In this document: in pieces, positions 16,172-25,015 of the stretch
Layout: the number at the start of each line of letters is the position of its first letter
How positions within the stretch are numbered: the first letter of the stretch is position 1
Assembly (NCBI GenBank): GCA_027492415.1
Contig: JAPUEV010000084.1
Span: 1,166-26,517, forward strand
Direction: 5' to 3'
Origin: Ignavibacteria bacterium
GTDB taxonomy: Bacteria > Bacteroidota > Ignavibacteria > Tepidaquicellales > OLB5
DNA length: 25,352 bases
Made by a program: the position numbers and the translations under genes
The notes under the pieces: model-generated
What the model was told of the DNA's origin: nothing
Database searches by the model: none
Seen by the model: only the letters and a program-made list of their open reading frames with translations

Positions 16172-17089
16172 TTAAAAGCCTGATGGACCGAAAATCAGCG
16201 GCATATTCTTGCCGTTCATAATTACCATTTTGGAATTGGGGCTTTTGCTTAATTCAAGAGTAGCTTCAATTCCTTTCAGCTGCAGCACCTGGTCAGTAAT
16301 ACTCTGTGATACTATTTTGTTATAGTCAGAAATACCCTGAGCTTCAACGCGTTTGCGCTCTGCTTCCTGTTTTTCTTTTTGCAGAACATATACCATCTGC
16401 TGCGCGCGCTGCTCTGATGCAATTTTTTCATCAATGGCGGCACGGACTTTTTCCGGCAGCTCAACATTCCTTAACAATACTCTTTCAAGTATAATTCCCC
16501 TGCCGTTGAAAGCAGCTTCCAGGTTCTTTGTGACATCACGCACAAAATCCTCTCTTTTTATAGAATAGATATCAGTTGCAGAATAGCCTACTGATACATC
16601 TCTAATTGCAGTTCTGACAGCAGGCCTGACAATTTTTTCTACATAATCTGTACCAATTGTACGATACACCTGTGGTGCGTCACCTTCATTGAGCCTGTAC
16701 CAAACTGTTACATCCAGCTTCAATGTGAGACCATCGCTTGATAGCGTTGCAATGGCATCATCACCTGACTGCTGACCTTCATCCCTGAGTGAGCTCATAG
16801 TATAAGCCTGGGTGCGGATATCCATCGAGTTAACACTTACAAGCGGATTAACAAAATTAAGACCGCTCCTTAAGACACCCTCCTGTACGCTGCCGAAGAG
16901 GCTTTGCACGCCGACTTCACCGGCGCCAACCTGCGCAATACAGGAAAATATTGCCGCAACAATTACCCCGATAAATGCAGCATTACGTATCACTGAAAAC
17001 AGCTTCTGAGTTGCGGTATTAGGCGTACCTTTTCTTAATTGATTTACAACTATTGCTACAATAAGCAAAAATATAATTAAGGCTATCAT
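16172..17089 (-). CDS. SPFH/band-7 (prohibitin-like) membrane protein
   Basis: 305 residues. Two hydrophobic segments (about 2-17 and 34-53) anchor the N terminus. A band-7 domain follows (about 52-225): VGAGEVGVQSLFGSVQ, GLNFVNPLVS, and LERVLLRNVELPEKVRAAIDEKI. After it comes a charged coiled-coil stretch (about 225-262) rich in Glu, Lys, Arg and Gln. Prohibitin-type proteins form large rings on the membrane and modulate proteases or membrane organisation; whether this one partners FtsH, as HflK/HflC do, cannot be seen. It is not paired with a second SPFH gene as hflK-hflC are. A perfect Shine-Dalgarno AGGAGG (17098-17103) stands 8 bases before the ATG. A long hairpin (17121-17156) lies just upstream. 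Confidence 0.92.
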   Translation of the reverse strand: MIALIIFLLIVAIVVNQLRKGTPNTATQKLFSVIRNAAFIGVIVAAIFSCIAQVGAGEVGVQSLFGSVQEGVLRSGLNFVNPLVSVNSMDIRTQAYTMSSLRDEGQQSGDDAIATLSSDGLTLKLDVTVWYRLNEGDAPQVYRTIGTDYVEKIVRPAVRTAIRDVSVGYSATDIYSIKREDFVRDVTKNLEAAFNGRGIILERVLLRNVELPEKVRAAIDEKIASEQRAQQMVYVLQKEKQEAERKRVEAQGISDYNKIVSQSITDQVLQLKGIEATLELSKSPNSKMVIMNGKNMPLIFGPSGF

Positions 17090-17116
17090 AATGATTTCCT
17101 CCTCTTTAGTGGAAAA

Positions 17117-17156
17117 ACGAAAAATGGATTAATATTACACAATATTAACCCATTTT
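17117..17156 (-). terminator. Long A/T-rich hairpin between suhB-like gene and SPFH gene
   Basis: AAAATGGATTAATATT (17121-17136) and AATATTAACCCATTTT (17141-17156) form a 16-bp stem with one G-U and a 4-base loop. On the minus strand a T-rich tail (TTTTTCGTTTTT) follows. It lies downstream of the suhB-like gene and 32 bases before the SPFH start, so it could be a terminator of the first or an attenuator of the second. Confidence 0.5.
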
Positions 17157-17216
17157 ATACTAAAAATCTTTATACTAATTTCACACCGGAAATATTTAAA
17201 ATGCAGAGCCTTCCTC

Positions 17217-18020
17217 TTATTTATCTTCTGAATATGCAATTTTCAGAACGTCCATCATTTCATTATGTACTGTTCTGCCGTTAGAAGCAAGGATCTGCTT
17301 ATCATAAACGGTATAGGCGCCGCCTTTAAAATTGGTAGCTTTGCCTCCTGCTTCCAGCAGTATCAAATACCCGGCAGCCACATCCCATGCATTCAGGTTA
17401 ACTTCCCAGAAGCCTTCAAACCTGCCGCATGCAAGGTAGCATATATCAAGCGCAGCGGAGCCAAGCCTGCGTATAGGAAGCCCCAGCTTTACAAAGTTCA
17501 CAAAGTGATCAATGCAGTGATCAAAGTTATCTTTAGCACCGTACGGGAAACCGGTTACAAGGAGTGAATCTTTCAGCAATTCAATATCACTTACACTGAT
17601 CTTTTTATCATTCAGGTAAGCGCCTTTGCCTTTTTCAGCCCAGAATATTTCACGGGTTTTGGGAGAGCTTACCACGCCAAGGATAATTTCACCTTTATAT
17701 TCCACTGCAATTGATACACAGAAGATAGGCACTGAATGCGCGTAATTAACGGTGCCATCAATTGGATCGACTATCCACACATAATCAGATGATTTATGCT
17801 GGTCGCCGCCTTCTTCACCCAGCACGTTATGCCCGGGGAAGGTTTCATGTACTATTTCAATTATACGTGCTTCTGACTTCTTATCAACTTCGGTTACAAG
17901 ATCACTGTAATCACGTTTCCTGCCAATTTCAAAATCCTTTTCAAAGTACTCCAGCTGTATTTTCACAGCTTCTTCAGCAGCTTTGAACATTACTTCTTTT
18001 AGTTTGTTTATATCTTCCAT
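17217..18020 (-). CDS. suhB: Inositol monophosphatase family protein (SuhB-like)
   Basis: 267 residues, the usual size. Members are magnesium-dependent, lithium-sensitive phosphatases acting on inositol or related sugar phosphates; cytosolic. Metal-site motifs are all present: GEE at 68-70, WIVDPIDGT at 82-90 (Asp85, Asp88) and AWDVAAG at 211-217 (Asp213). The motif set does not separate inositol phosphatase from fructose-1,6-bisphosphatase or histidinol-phosphatase members, and the symbol is by family likeness only. It lies downstream of rpsA, beyond a strong terminator, with 86 bases between the genes. Either it has its own unseen promoter or it depends on read-through. Confidence 0.88.
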   Translation of the reverse strand: MEDINKLKEVMFKAAEEAVKIQLEYFEKDFEIGRKRDYSDLVTEVDKKSEARIIEIVHETFPGHNVLGEEGGDQHKSSDYVWIVDPIDGTVNYAHSVPIFCVSIAVEYKGEIILGVVSSPKTREIFWAEKGKGAYLNDKKISVSDIELLKDSLLVTGFPYGAKDNFDHCIDHFVNFVKLGLPIRRLGSAALDICYLACGRFEGFWEVNLNAWDVAAGYLILLEAGGKATNFKGGAYTVYDKQILASNGRTVHNEMMDVLKIAYSEDK

Positions 18021-18044
18021 AAGTTTTGTTTAGATATCTTATAA

Positions 18045-18082
18045 AACAAAAAAGCACTCTGCCGGTAAAGGCAAAGTGCTTT
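18045..18082 (-). terminator. Rho-independent terminator of rpsA
   Basis: Minus-strand AAAGCACTTTGCC (18070-18082 in plus coordinates) pairs with GGCAGAGTGCTTT (18051-18063), 13 bp with one U-G. The loop is 6 bases and a T tract follows. It begins 25 bases after the rpsA stop. Confidence 0.9.
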
Positions 18083-18106
18083 CAGTATTAATTAACCATT
18101 TATGTT

Positions 18107-19939
18107 TTACTGAGCCTGTTCTTCTTTTTTATCAGCTGCTATCACATCATCAATTTTAAAATCAATTTCTTCCTTTAATTCAGCTGCTGTTTTTGTCCTG
18201 TCAACTACATCGGCTAAAGTGAATTTCTTTAAACCGAATTTAGCTACATAAGCATCAACTTCAGCTTCATCTTTATCTTTAAGATACTCAAGTACAGAAA
18301 GTACAATTTTCTTTGATTCTTTATCAAATTCAATCACTTCAGCTTTGAACTCTTCGCCGGTTTTGAATAATTCAGCGAAGTTCTTTACCGGTGATACTGA
18401 AAGCTGTGATGCGGGAATAAAGCCATCAACCTGTGAAGGAAGCTCAACTATTATTCCTTTTTCGATCGCTTTCATAACCTTGCAGTTAGCTTCTGTGCCT
18501 GTTTTAAATTCATCGGCAAGCTTGTTCCACGGGTTATCGGTAAGCTGTTTGTGTCCTAAAGCAATTCTCTGGTTCTCAACATCAATGCCTAATATTGTTA
18601 CATCAATTTCCTGGCTAAGCTTTACAAAATCTTCAATGTTGAAGATCTTCTTTGTCCATGAAAGGTCAGATATATGAATAAGGCCGTCAACACCTTCTTC
18701 AAGCTCAACAAATACGCCGAAGTTTGTGATGTTGCAGACTTTGCCCTGGTGCTTGCTGCCAACCGGGAAGCGGTCAAGCAATGACTGCCACGGGTTAGGT
18801 GTAAGCTGTTTTATGCCAAGAGAAAGCTTCTTTTCATTCTTATCGAGGCTGAGAACAATTGCTTCGATAACCTGACCCATAGTAACAACCTGTGTTGGAT
18901 TGGTTATGTGCTGTGTCCATGACATTTCTGAAATATGAATTAAGCCTTCGATGCCTTTTTCAATTTCAATAAATGCGCCGTAATCAGTAATAGATACAAC
19001 TTTACCGGAAACTTTATCGCCGATCTTAAGCTTTTCTTCGATATTTTCCCATGGATGCGGCTGAAGCTGTTTTAAGCCAAGTGTAACTCTTTTCTTATCT
19101 TTATCATATTCAAGAACCTTAACATCAATTGTCTGGTCAAGATTAACAACATCTGACGGGTGATTAATTCTTCCCCATGAAAGATCTGTGATATGAATTA
19201 AACCGTCAACACCGCCAAGATCAACAAACACACCGAAATCTGTGATAGCTTTTACGGTTGATGTAAGTACCTGGCCTGATTCAAGTGTTGTTAATAATTT
19301 CTCTCTCTGCTCTGACATTGATTCTTCTATCAGAACCTTATGTGATACAATGATATTCTCGTTGGGATGGTTGATCTTTAAGATCTTGAAGTCCATCATT
19401 TTGTTTACAAATACATCGTAGTCGCGGATAGGCTTTGTATCTATCTGTGAGCCCGGGAGGAACGCATTGATTCCGCCGAGATCAACAACAAATCCGCCTT
19501 TTATCCTGCGAACGCATTTACCCTGTATAACGGTATCGTTCTCTTTGGCTGCGGTGATCTTTTCCCAGTTGCGGATAATATCAGCGCGCTTGCGTGAAAG
19601 TACAAGCTGACCTTCGCGGTCTTCTATCTTTTCAACAAATATCTCAACTTCATCGCCAATTTTTATGTTATCAGGATCGGGGAATTCATCAATTGAAACC
19701 CTTCCGTCTGATTTAAAGCCGATATCAATCAAAACGTCATTGCCTGAAATTGCAACGACTTTTCCTTTTGCTATCTCATTTTCCTTTATAACATTAAAGG
19801 TCTTTTCGTAAAGCTCAATATATTTTTTAAATTCTTCTTCGCTGTAATCTTTTGCAACAAAATCTTTTGTTTTAATTACAGGGGGTTTTACCTCTTCAAT
19901 CGCTGCATTATCATTTTGTGTTTCGTTTGGTAAGCTCAT
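18107..19939 (-). CDS. rpsA: 30S ribosomal protein S1
   Basis: 610 residues. Binds mRNA and places it on the 30S subunit during initiation. Six S1 (OB-fold) domains are visible at about 53-117, 136-202, 222-291, 307-376, 394-463 and 481-549. Domains 3-5 carry the repeated [IV]TDFGVFV / GLIHI[ST][DE][LM]SW motif most clearly. Domains 1 and 2 are more diverged, as in other S1 proteins, where they contact the ribosome. An acidic N-terminal extension (about 1-50) and a charged C-terminal tail (550-610) flank them. The start at 19939 has GGAG only at 14 bases upstream. A promoter candidate at 20053-20083 gives a leader of about 105 bases, room for the autoregulation known for S1 in other bacteria. 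It is followed by a strong terminator. Confidence 0.96.
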   Translation of the reverse strand: MSLPNETQNDNAAIEEVKPPVIKTKDFVAKDYSEEEFKKYIELYEKTFNVIKENEIAKGKVVAISGNDVLIDIGFKSDGRVSIDEFPDPDNIKIGDEVEIFVEKIEDREGQLVLSRKRADIIRNWEKITAAKENDTVIQGKCVRRIKGGFVVDLGGINAFLPGSQIDTKPIRDYDVFVNKMMDFKILKINHPNENIIVSHKVLIEESMSEQREKLLTTLESGQVLTSTVKAITDFGVFVDLGGVDGLIHITDLSWGRINHPSDVVNLDQTIDVKVLEYDKDKKRVTLGLKQLQPHPWENIEEKLKIGDKVSGKVVSITDYGAFIEIEKGIEGLIHISEMSWTQHITNPTQVVTMGQVIEAIVLSLDKNEKKLSLGIKQLTPNPWQSLLDRFPVGSKHQGKVCNITNFGVFVELEEGVDGLIHISDLSWTKKIFNIEDFVKLSQEIDVTILGIDVENQRIALGHKQLTDNPWNKLADEFKTGTEANCKVMKAIEKGIIVELPSQVDGFIPASQLSVSPVKNFAELFKTGEEFKAEVIEFDKESKKIVLSVLEYLKDKDEAEVDAYVAKFGLKKFTLADVVDRTKTAAELKEEIDFKIDDVIAADKKEEQAQ

Positions 19940-20052
19940 CGTTTGTTAAAATTCTCCGTTTATAATAATTTAATTAATAAAATTCCCTGTACGCGTTATA
20001 TTAGCGTCCAAGGCGTTGATTTAAATCCACTAAAATTTTTGTGGAAAGACTA

Positions 20053-20083
20053 CAAATATGCTGATTTTTTGGAAGAGTTTCAA
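20053..20083 (-). promoter_or_regulatory. Bacteroidota-type promoter for rpsA
   Basis: On the minus strand, TTG (20081-20083), a 20-base spacer and CATATTTG (20053-20060) match the -33/-7 consensus at all but one position of the -7 box. The predicted leader to the rpsA ATG is about 105 bases. Confidence 0.55.
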
Positions 20084-20121
20084 GGCAGCAAATGAGCAAG
20101 TGGACCAAACATAAACTATTG

Positions 20122-22626
20122 TTAATTAATTACCTGAATAACCTTATTTATCCTTTCTCTGAACTTATCATCATTAGTAGATGCTAAGAGCTTCTCTAAA
20201 AATGGACGTGAAGTGGGGTCTTTAGCCTGTTCAAGGTGTCCAAGAATAATGCCCTGTGTGCCGCGGAAATGCTCAGAAAGCTTGTTATTCAGGAATTTTA
20301 TGACATTGGGGTCGGTAAGGTAATCACCAAGGGCAGATATTGCAATATTACGTACACGGGAAGTACTGCCAATAGTACCATATTTCAGGAATACATCTTT
20401 TGAGCAGGGGTCTTTTGATCTTTCAAGCGCAGAGAGCACACTCCTTCGGATAATATCAGCATGTGAATTCATATCAATAAAGGGAATCACCGCATCATAA
20501 ATTTTATCTTTATCAAGTATCTGCGAAAGTGCTGTTATTGCATCTGCAGCGGCATAATAGCTGGTTTCATTTTTTATAAGATTGGTCAAAAAGAACTGAA
20601 GCAATTCTGTGTTCTCTTTTTCTTTCGGATGGCTATCGAGCATAGAATTTAGATTCAGCAAATACGCTCTTCTTACTCTTGGGTCTTTTTCATCGACAAG
20701 TGATTTAAGATATACTTCTGTGACAGCATCACTTGATGAGACGGCAAGAACTTTTACAGCTTCGTATCTCACACCCCAGAAATTATCATCCTTCATTTTA
20801 GCAATAATTGCCTGTACAACATCTTCATCGTTAATGAAATCCTTTAAGCCGTTGAGAGCTGTTATCCTGTCGACGGCATCTACTGAATTATTAAATTGGT
20901 ACAGCCAGTCATTTTTAGGTTTGGTAAAATAAAGCCTGCTTAAAACTTTATTACCTTTATTGAAAATTACACTCAAGGGTCTGGAACTGAGCTTTATTTT
21001 GTATGTTTTTACTTCACCGGATGTTTCCATGGAAATATCCTGATTGCTTTTTTCAGTGATGATCTCTATGTTAAATGGAGTTCTAAAAACTGAGCTTGAG
21101 TCCATCCTTTGAACCTGTACAGAATTAATGGTCAACTCTTTGGTTTTTTCATCAAATGAATAATCTGCTTTAATTTCCGGTTGTCCTGCTTTATATATCC
21201 ATTCATCAAAGAACCAGCTTAAGTTTGCAGGCATTTGGTCAAGCAACGGGTCATCGATTGCTGAATGAAGTGCATCAACCAGATCTTTGGTTACAACAGG
21301 CTTGAACTGATTATTTTTAATATAAATGTTCATGGTTTTCCTGAACTTATCATCACCTATCATATTACGAAGCATATTCAGTACTACAGAACCTTTATCA
21401 TATGTATTGGTTGTCAACCCATCGCGGATATAAATAGGTTTACGTATGGTTGAATCAGCTGAAATGGCACTGTTACCATTGCGGTAAATATTATAATCAA
21501 ATTCATCTTTCCCGTACAGGTGCTCAGTATACAGGCATTGGAAAAATGTTGCGAAGCTTTCGTTAAGCCATATTTCGTTCCAGTTCTTACAAGTGGTAAC
21601 ATCGCCCCACCACTGGTGTGCAAGCTCGTGGGCAACAAGGTTTGTGGAACTGTAATCAGGCTCGGTCTTTTCATCATAAACTGAGCCTTCATAAAGTACA
21701 ACTGCGCCGGTATTTTCCATGCCGCCGTACATAAAATCCTGCACAGCTACCTGCCGGAATTCATGCCACGGATATTTATAACCGATGTATTCAGAAAAGA
21801 ATTTAACGATATCTGCGGTCTGCCTGTAGGAGTTCACTCCCCATTTTTGCTGCCCGGGCGGGACGTATGAGATTACAGGGATTCCATCCCATGAAGTGCT
21901 GATAGTATCCCAATTGCCAACACCCAGCATAACAAGATAAGATGAATGAGGCTTATCATTGACCCAATGCCATTTAGTTGCCGCCGGGTATTCATATTTA
22001 TCTGCAAGTATACCGTTAGAAATTGTATTAAATTGTTTATCCGCTGTAACAGTTATTTCGGTGGTAGCTTTATCATTCGGGTAATCGTAACAGGGGAACC
22101 AATAACGGTTATCTTCCCCTTCGCCCTGTGTCCACACTTCATATCGTTTATCCGGGAATTCAGGAGTTGGTGAAATAAAATATAAGCCTTTTTCAGGGTA
22201 AGTTACAGAATAGTGTATCCTGTAATAAATAGTATCTGTAGTATTAAAGGGTTTATCCAGATAAATTTTAATTTTCTGTTTATTGCAATCAAATTTAAGC
22301 TCAACCAGGTTATCAACTTCCATTACTTTTTTGCCTGAATATCTTTTTTCTTTCGGTGTTTTGGGGTCGCGTTCGATCTTTTTAATATTCATCCCAACTG
22401 CGTCAACTTCAAAGCTAGTAAGATCATTTTCAACGGGTACTATTGATGTTTCAACAGTACCCCATAAATATTTTTCCTTCAGGTCAATATCAATTTTAAT
22501 ATTAATATGCTGCACGTCATAATTACTATGGCGCTCGGTGGGTTCCTGCCCGAACATTTGTGAATATATTGTTATATTGAATAAGGGAATTAAAAGTAAA
22601 TAAATATAAAATGAATTCTTTCTCAT
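20122..22626 (-). CDS. Secreted M1-family metallo-aminopeptidase with C-terminal HEAT-like repeats
   Basis: 834 residues; a zinc aminopeptidase exported by a signal peptide (1-22, ending ITIYSQ). An N-terminal beta domain (about 30-225) is followed by the M1 exopeptidase motif GGMEN (301-305). The zinc site is HELAH (333-337) with Glu356 in WLNESF, exactly the HEXXH-18-E spacing of the family; Glu334 is the general base. Tyr409 (NTYDKG) is the candidate transition-state Tyr. The last 260 residues look alpha-helical with HEAT-like repeats (VRYEAVKVLAV, RRAYLLNLNSML, VRNIAISALGDYL). There is no T9SS sorting domain, so it is probably periplasmic or surface-anchored by other means. A likely role is peptide scavenging. 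It lies 159 bases downstream of ispG, behind that gene's terminator. Confidence 0.93.
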   Translation of the reverse strand: MRKNSFYIYLLLIPLFNITIYSQMFGQEPTERHSNYDVQHINIKIDIDLKEKYLWGTVETSIVPVENDLTSFEVDAVGMNIKKIERDPKTPKEKRYSGKKVMEVDNLVELKFDCNKQKIKIYLDKPFNTTDTIYYRIHYSVTYPEKGLYFISPTPEFPDKRYEVWTQGEGEDNRYWFPCYDYPNDKATTEITVTADKQFNTISNGILADKYEYPAATKWHWVNDKPHSSYLVMLGVGNWDTISTSWDGIPVISYVPPGQQKWGVNSYRQTADIVKFFSEYIGYKYPWHEFRQVAVQDFMYGGMENTGAVVLYEGSVYDEKTEPDYSSTNLVAHELAHQWWGDVTTCKNWNEIWLNESFATFFQCLYTEHLYGKDEFDYNIYRNGNSAISADSTIRKPIYIRDGLTTNTYDKGSVVLNMLRNMIGDDKFRKTMNIYIKNNQFKPVVTKDLVDALHSAIDDPLLDQMPANLSWFFDEWIYKAGQPEIKADYSFDEKTKELTINSVQVQRMDSSSVFRTPFNIEIITEKSNQDISMETSGEVKTYKIKLSSRPLSVIFNKGNKVLSRLYFTKPKNDWLYQFNNSVDAVDRITALNGLKDFINDEDVVQAIIAKMKDDNFWGVRYEAVKVLAVSSSDAVTEVYLKSLVDEKDPRVRRAYLLNLNSMLDSHPKEKENTELLQFFLTNLIKNETSYYAAADAITALSQILDKDKIYDAVIPFIDMNSHADIIRRSVLSALERSKDPCSKDVFLKYGTIGSTSRVRNIAISALGDYLTDPNVIKFLNNKLSEHFRGTQGIILGHLEQAKDPTSRPFLEKLLASTNDDKFRERINKVIQVIN

Positions 22627-22676
22627 TTTACCGGGCTTTTATTTTTTACAATTTAACTGAAATTATAAAGTGTCTA

Positions 22677-22704
22677 TAAAATAAAAAAGGGGAATATATC
22701 CCCT
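22677..22704 (-). terminator. Rho-independent terminator of the ispG operon
   Basis: On the minus strand, AGGGGA and TCCCCT (plus coordinates 22699-22704 and 22688-22693) form a 6-bp GC-rich stem with a 5-base loop. TTTTTATTTT follows. It lies about 80 bases after the ispG stop. Confidence 0.75.
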
Positions 22705-22714
22705 GATTATATCT

Positions 22715-22780
22715 GTCGCCGCAGCTAACTGGTTCTCAGTTAGCTGCGCTTTTAAAACGCAAGCTGAAGCTTGCGGCTAC
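22715..22780. repeat. Composite palindromic (REP-like, cruciform) element
   Basis: Two perfect hairpins lie side by side. GCAGCTAACTG (22721-22731) pairs with CAGTTAGCTGC (22737-22747), an 11-bp stem with a 5-base loop. CGCAAGCT (22758-22765) pairs with AGCTTGCG (22768-22775), an 8-bp stem with a 2-base loop. The outer ends GTCGCCGCA and TGCGGCTAC are complementary at 8 of 9 positions, closing both into a three-way structure. It sits between the ispG stop and the ispG terminator. Confidence 0.7.
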
Positions 22781-22785
22781 AATTT

Positions 22786-24729
22786 CTAATTTGAATTCTC
22801 TATCCAGATGCCGTCTTCCTTCATGAGGTCGATAAGCTTATCAAGCGCTTTGGGGTATGGAATGCCGCGCTCGATGACATCTTTGCCGCGGTAGAGCGAT
22901 ACCCAATTGGGACCGGAGCCTACAAAACCATAATCAGCATCTGCCATTTCACCGGGTCCGTTTACAATACACCCCATAATAGCAATTTTAACGCCCTTAA
23001 GATGGTCAGTGCGCTTTTTGATCATTGCAGTTGTAATCTGCAGGTCAAACTGCGTTCTGCCGCAGCTTGGGCAGCTTATGTATTCAGTTTTCGATATCCT
23101 TGTTCTAGTAGCCTGCAGAATTCCGAAGCTGACACGGTTAATTACATCAATATTGTTTTCTGCTTTTATCCAGATGCCGTCACCCATTCCATCAATGAGC
23201 AATGCGCCAAGATCGGTTGCAGTACTTATTGTAAGATCTTCATCATCAATACTTTTATAGCTGCGTGATATAATTACCGGTGCTTCAATTCCTTTTTCAA
23301 ACAGCTCAATTACAGCCCTTCGCTCTTCAGCCATACCATGGGTATTTTCTGTGTTGAGTACAAGTACACAGAATTTATCGGTTCTCACTGCTTCAAGGAG
23401 CTCTTCGGTAATATCATTAATTGATATTGAAAGGAAATTTATCCTGTATGATCTGCGTTCTGAGGATAAATATTCCGGTGGTGTAAATAACGGGAAAGAA
23501 TCTGATTTATTTTCAAGTGTTTTCCAGAAGCTGTAATCAAAAATTTTCTTTAATGTGCCGGGTAATGCATAAGAGAGGTCGCCTGAGCCAAGGTAAATAA
23601 AATCAGGAGCCAGGTCACCGATATTCCATTTATCAAGCTCACCGGAATAGCTGTATGAAATTTTCTCCAGTGAAGAAGGTTCAGAATATTCTTTGGCATC
23701 AAGGCTTAATATTACAACAGGCACGTGGTGATTGCCTATTTTATCTGTTTCATATGTTTTCCTGCGCTGGTATGAAAACGGGTCATAAGGAATTTCGTTA
23801 TCAAGCTCAGGAATTGACACGTGATTTTCTCTTCCATTATATCTTGCCACAATCCTTTTGCAAACGGGTATTTCGAATTCAGGGTCTTCGGTTAGTGAGA
23901 CCCTTATAGTATCGCCCAGCCCGTCTTCGAGCAGTGTTCCGATCCCGACGGAGGATTTTATCCTGCCATCCTCGCCATCACCTGCTTCTGTAACCCCCAA
24001 ATGCAGCGGGTAGTTCATATCCTCTTCCATCATTTTATTTACAAGCAGGCGGTAAGCTTCAACCATTACCTGTGTGTTTGAGGATTTCATCGAAAGGATT
24101 ATTTCGTGGTAATTGAGGTCACGGCATATACGCACAAACTCAAGCGCCGATTCAACCATACCAATAGGTGTATCACCGTAGCGGTTCATAATTCTATCAC
24201 TAAGCGACCCGTGATTAGTACCGATACGCATTGCAGTGCCGTATTCTTTGCAAATCTTTACAAGGGGCGAAAACTGCTCATAAATGCGTTCAAGCTCTTC
24301 GTTGTACATCTCATCGGTAAAGCTGAAAACTTTGAACTTCTTTTTATCTGCATAGTTGCCGGGATTCACACGGACCTTCTCGACTATTTTTGCAGCAAGC
24401 TCAGCTGCATCGGGTTTAAAATGTATATCAGCTACTAATGGAGTGTCATATCCCCGCTTACGCAGCTCATTTTTTATATTCTCAAGATTTTTAGCTTCTT
24501 TAACGGCAGGGGCGGTAATCCTGACAAGCTCGCTGCCCGCTTCTATCATACGTATTGACTGTTCAACGGTACCAATGGTATCCATAGTATCGGTCGTGGT
24601 CATAGACTGAACACGGATGGGGTTATCCCCCCCGATGCCAACATTGCCCACCATAACAACACGTGTTTTAAAGCGTGAGTATTTTGTTAAAGAACTGCAA
24701 TATTTTTTAGAAGTAGTTATAGTTTCCAT
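22786..24729 (-). CDS. ispG: 4-hydroxy-3-methylbut-2-en-1-yl diphosphate synthase, long form with central insert
   Basis: Reductively opens ME-cPP to HMBPP in the MEP isoprenoid pathway with a [4Fe-4S] cluster; cytosolic. 647 residues. The N-terminal TIM-barrel domain is clear (IRVQSMTTTDTMD, LVRITAP, DIHFKPDAA, VRVNPGNYAD, IGTNHGSLS). The C-terminal cluster domain has CPSC and GCIVNGPGEM. The middle (about 300-550) is an insert absent from the 370-residue E. coli enzyme but typical of Bacteroidota, Chlorobiota and plants. I chose the ATG at 24729: an upstream in-frame TTG at 24759 would overlap the toxin gene, and AAGGAAGAG precedes the ATG. The toxin stop ends one base earlier, so ispG appears to be the third gene of the toxin-antitoxin transcript. 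No separate promoter is seen. Confidence 0.95.
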   Translation of the reverse strand: METITTSKKYCSSLTKYSRFKTRVVMVGNVGIGGDNPIRVQSMTTTDTMDTIGTVEQSIRMIEAGSELVRITAPAVKEAKNLENIKNELRKRGYDTPLVADIHFKPDAAELAAKIVEKVRVNPGNYADKKKFKVFSFTDEMYNEELERIYEQFSPLVKICKEYGTAMRIGTNHGSLSDRIMNRYGDTPIGMVESALEFVRICRDLNYHEIILSMKSSNTQVMVEAYRLLVNKMMEEDMNYPLHLGVTEAGDGEDGRIKSSVGIGTLLEDGLGDTIRVSLTEDPEFEIPVCKRIVARYNGRENHVSIPELDNEIPYDPFSYQRRKTYETDKIGNHHVPVVILSLDAKEYSEPSSLEKISYSYSGELDKWNIGDLAPDFIYLGSGDLSYALPGTLKKIFDYSFWKTLENKSDSFPLFTPPEYLSSERRSYRINFLSISINDITEELLEAVRTDKFCVLVLNTENTHGMAEERRAVIELFEKGIEAPVIISRSYKSIDDEDLTISTATDLGALLIDGMGDGIWIKAENNIDVINRVSFGILQATRTRISKTEYISCPSCGRTQFDLQITTAMIKKRTDHLKGVKIAIMGCIVNGPGEMADADYGFVGSGPNWVSLYRGKDVIERGIPYPKALDKLIDLMKEDGIWIENSN

Positions 24730-24730
24730 A

Positions 24731-25015
24731 TTAATAATTTCTCTTCCTTGTATCAACAATTCTGGAAATTATTAATTTATTATTTAGTACTCTGTATATA
24801 ATGTAATTATGTTTAGTGATAAGAAATTTTCTCAAAAGCTTTCGTTTACTTGAAAAATTCCCGCTATCTGGGAATTTTTTTAAATTTTCAATTACAAAGA
24901 ATGTTTTATCATAAAAATCCGCAGCTACATCAACAGACCAATTCAAAACCAGGTATTCCAGAATATCATTAAAATTCTTATTTGCTTTTTTTAACCAAAC
25001 TACTTCTTCAACCAT
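24731..25015 (-). CDS. RelE/ParE-family toxin of a type II toxin-antitoxin pair
   Basis: 94 residues, the usual toxin size. The pattern fits the RelE/ParE fold: an N-terminal helix hairpin (NFNDILEYLVLNW, AADFYDKTFFVIENLKKFP), then PDSG, then the beta-rich C-terminal half RKFLITKHNYIIYRVLNN and ISRIVDTRK. ParE members poison gyrase and RelE members cleave mRNA; the sequence does not decide which applies. It overlaps the antitoxin gene by 16 bases, the normal coupling. Its stop (24731-24733) is one base from the ispG ATG. The DNA is visibly more AT-rich than ispG, which suggests acquisition by transfer. The reading frame is intact. Confidence 0.85.
   Translation of the reverse strand: MVEEVVWLKKANKNFNDILEYLVLNWSVDVAADFYDKTFFVIENLKKFPDSGNFSSKRKLLRKFLITKHNYIIYRVLNNKLIISRIVDTRKRNY

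Noticed and set aside
24730..24759. Upstream in-frame TTG start for ispG at 24759.
   Set aside because: It would overlap the toxin gene by 29 bases and add residues not expected for IspG. The ATG at 24729 has AAGGAAGAG upstream.
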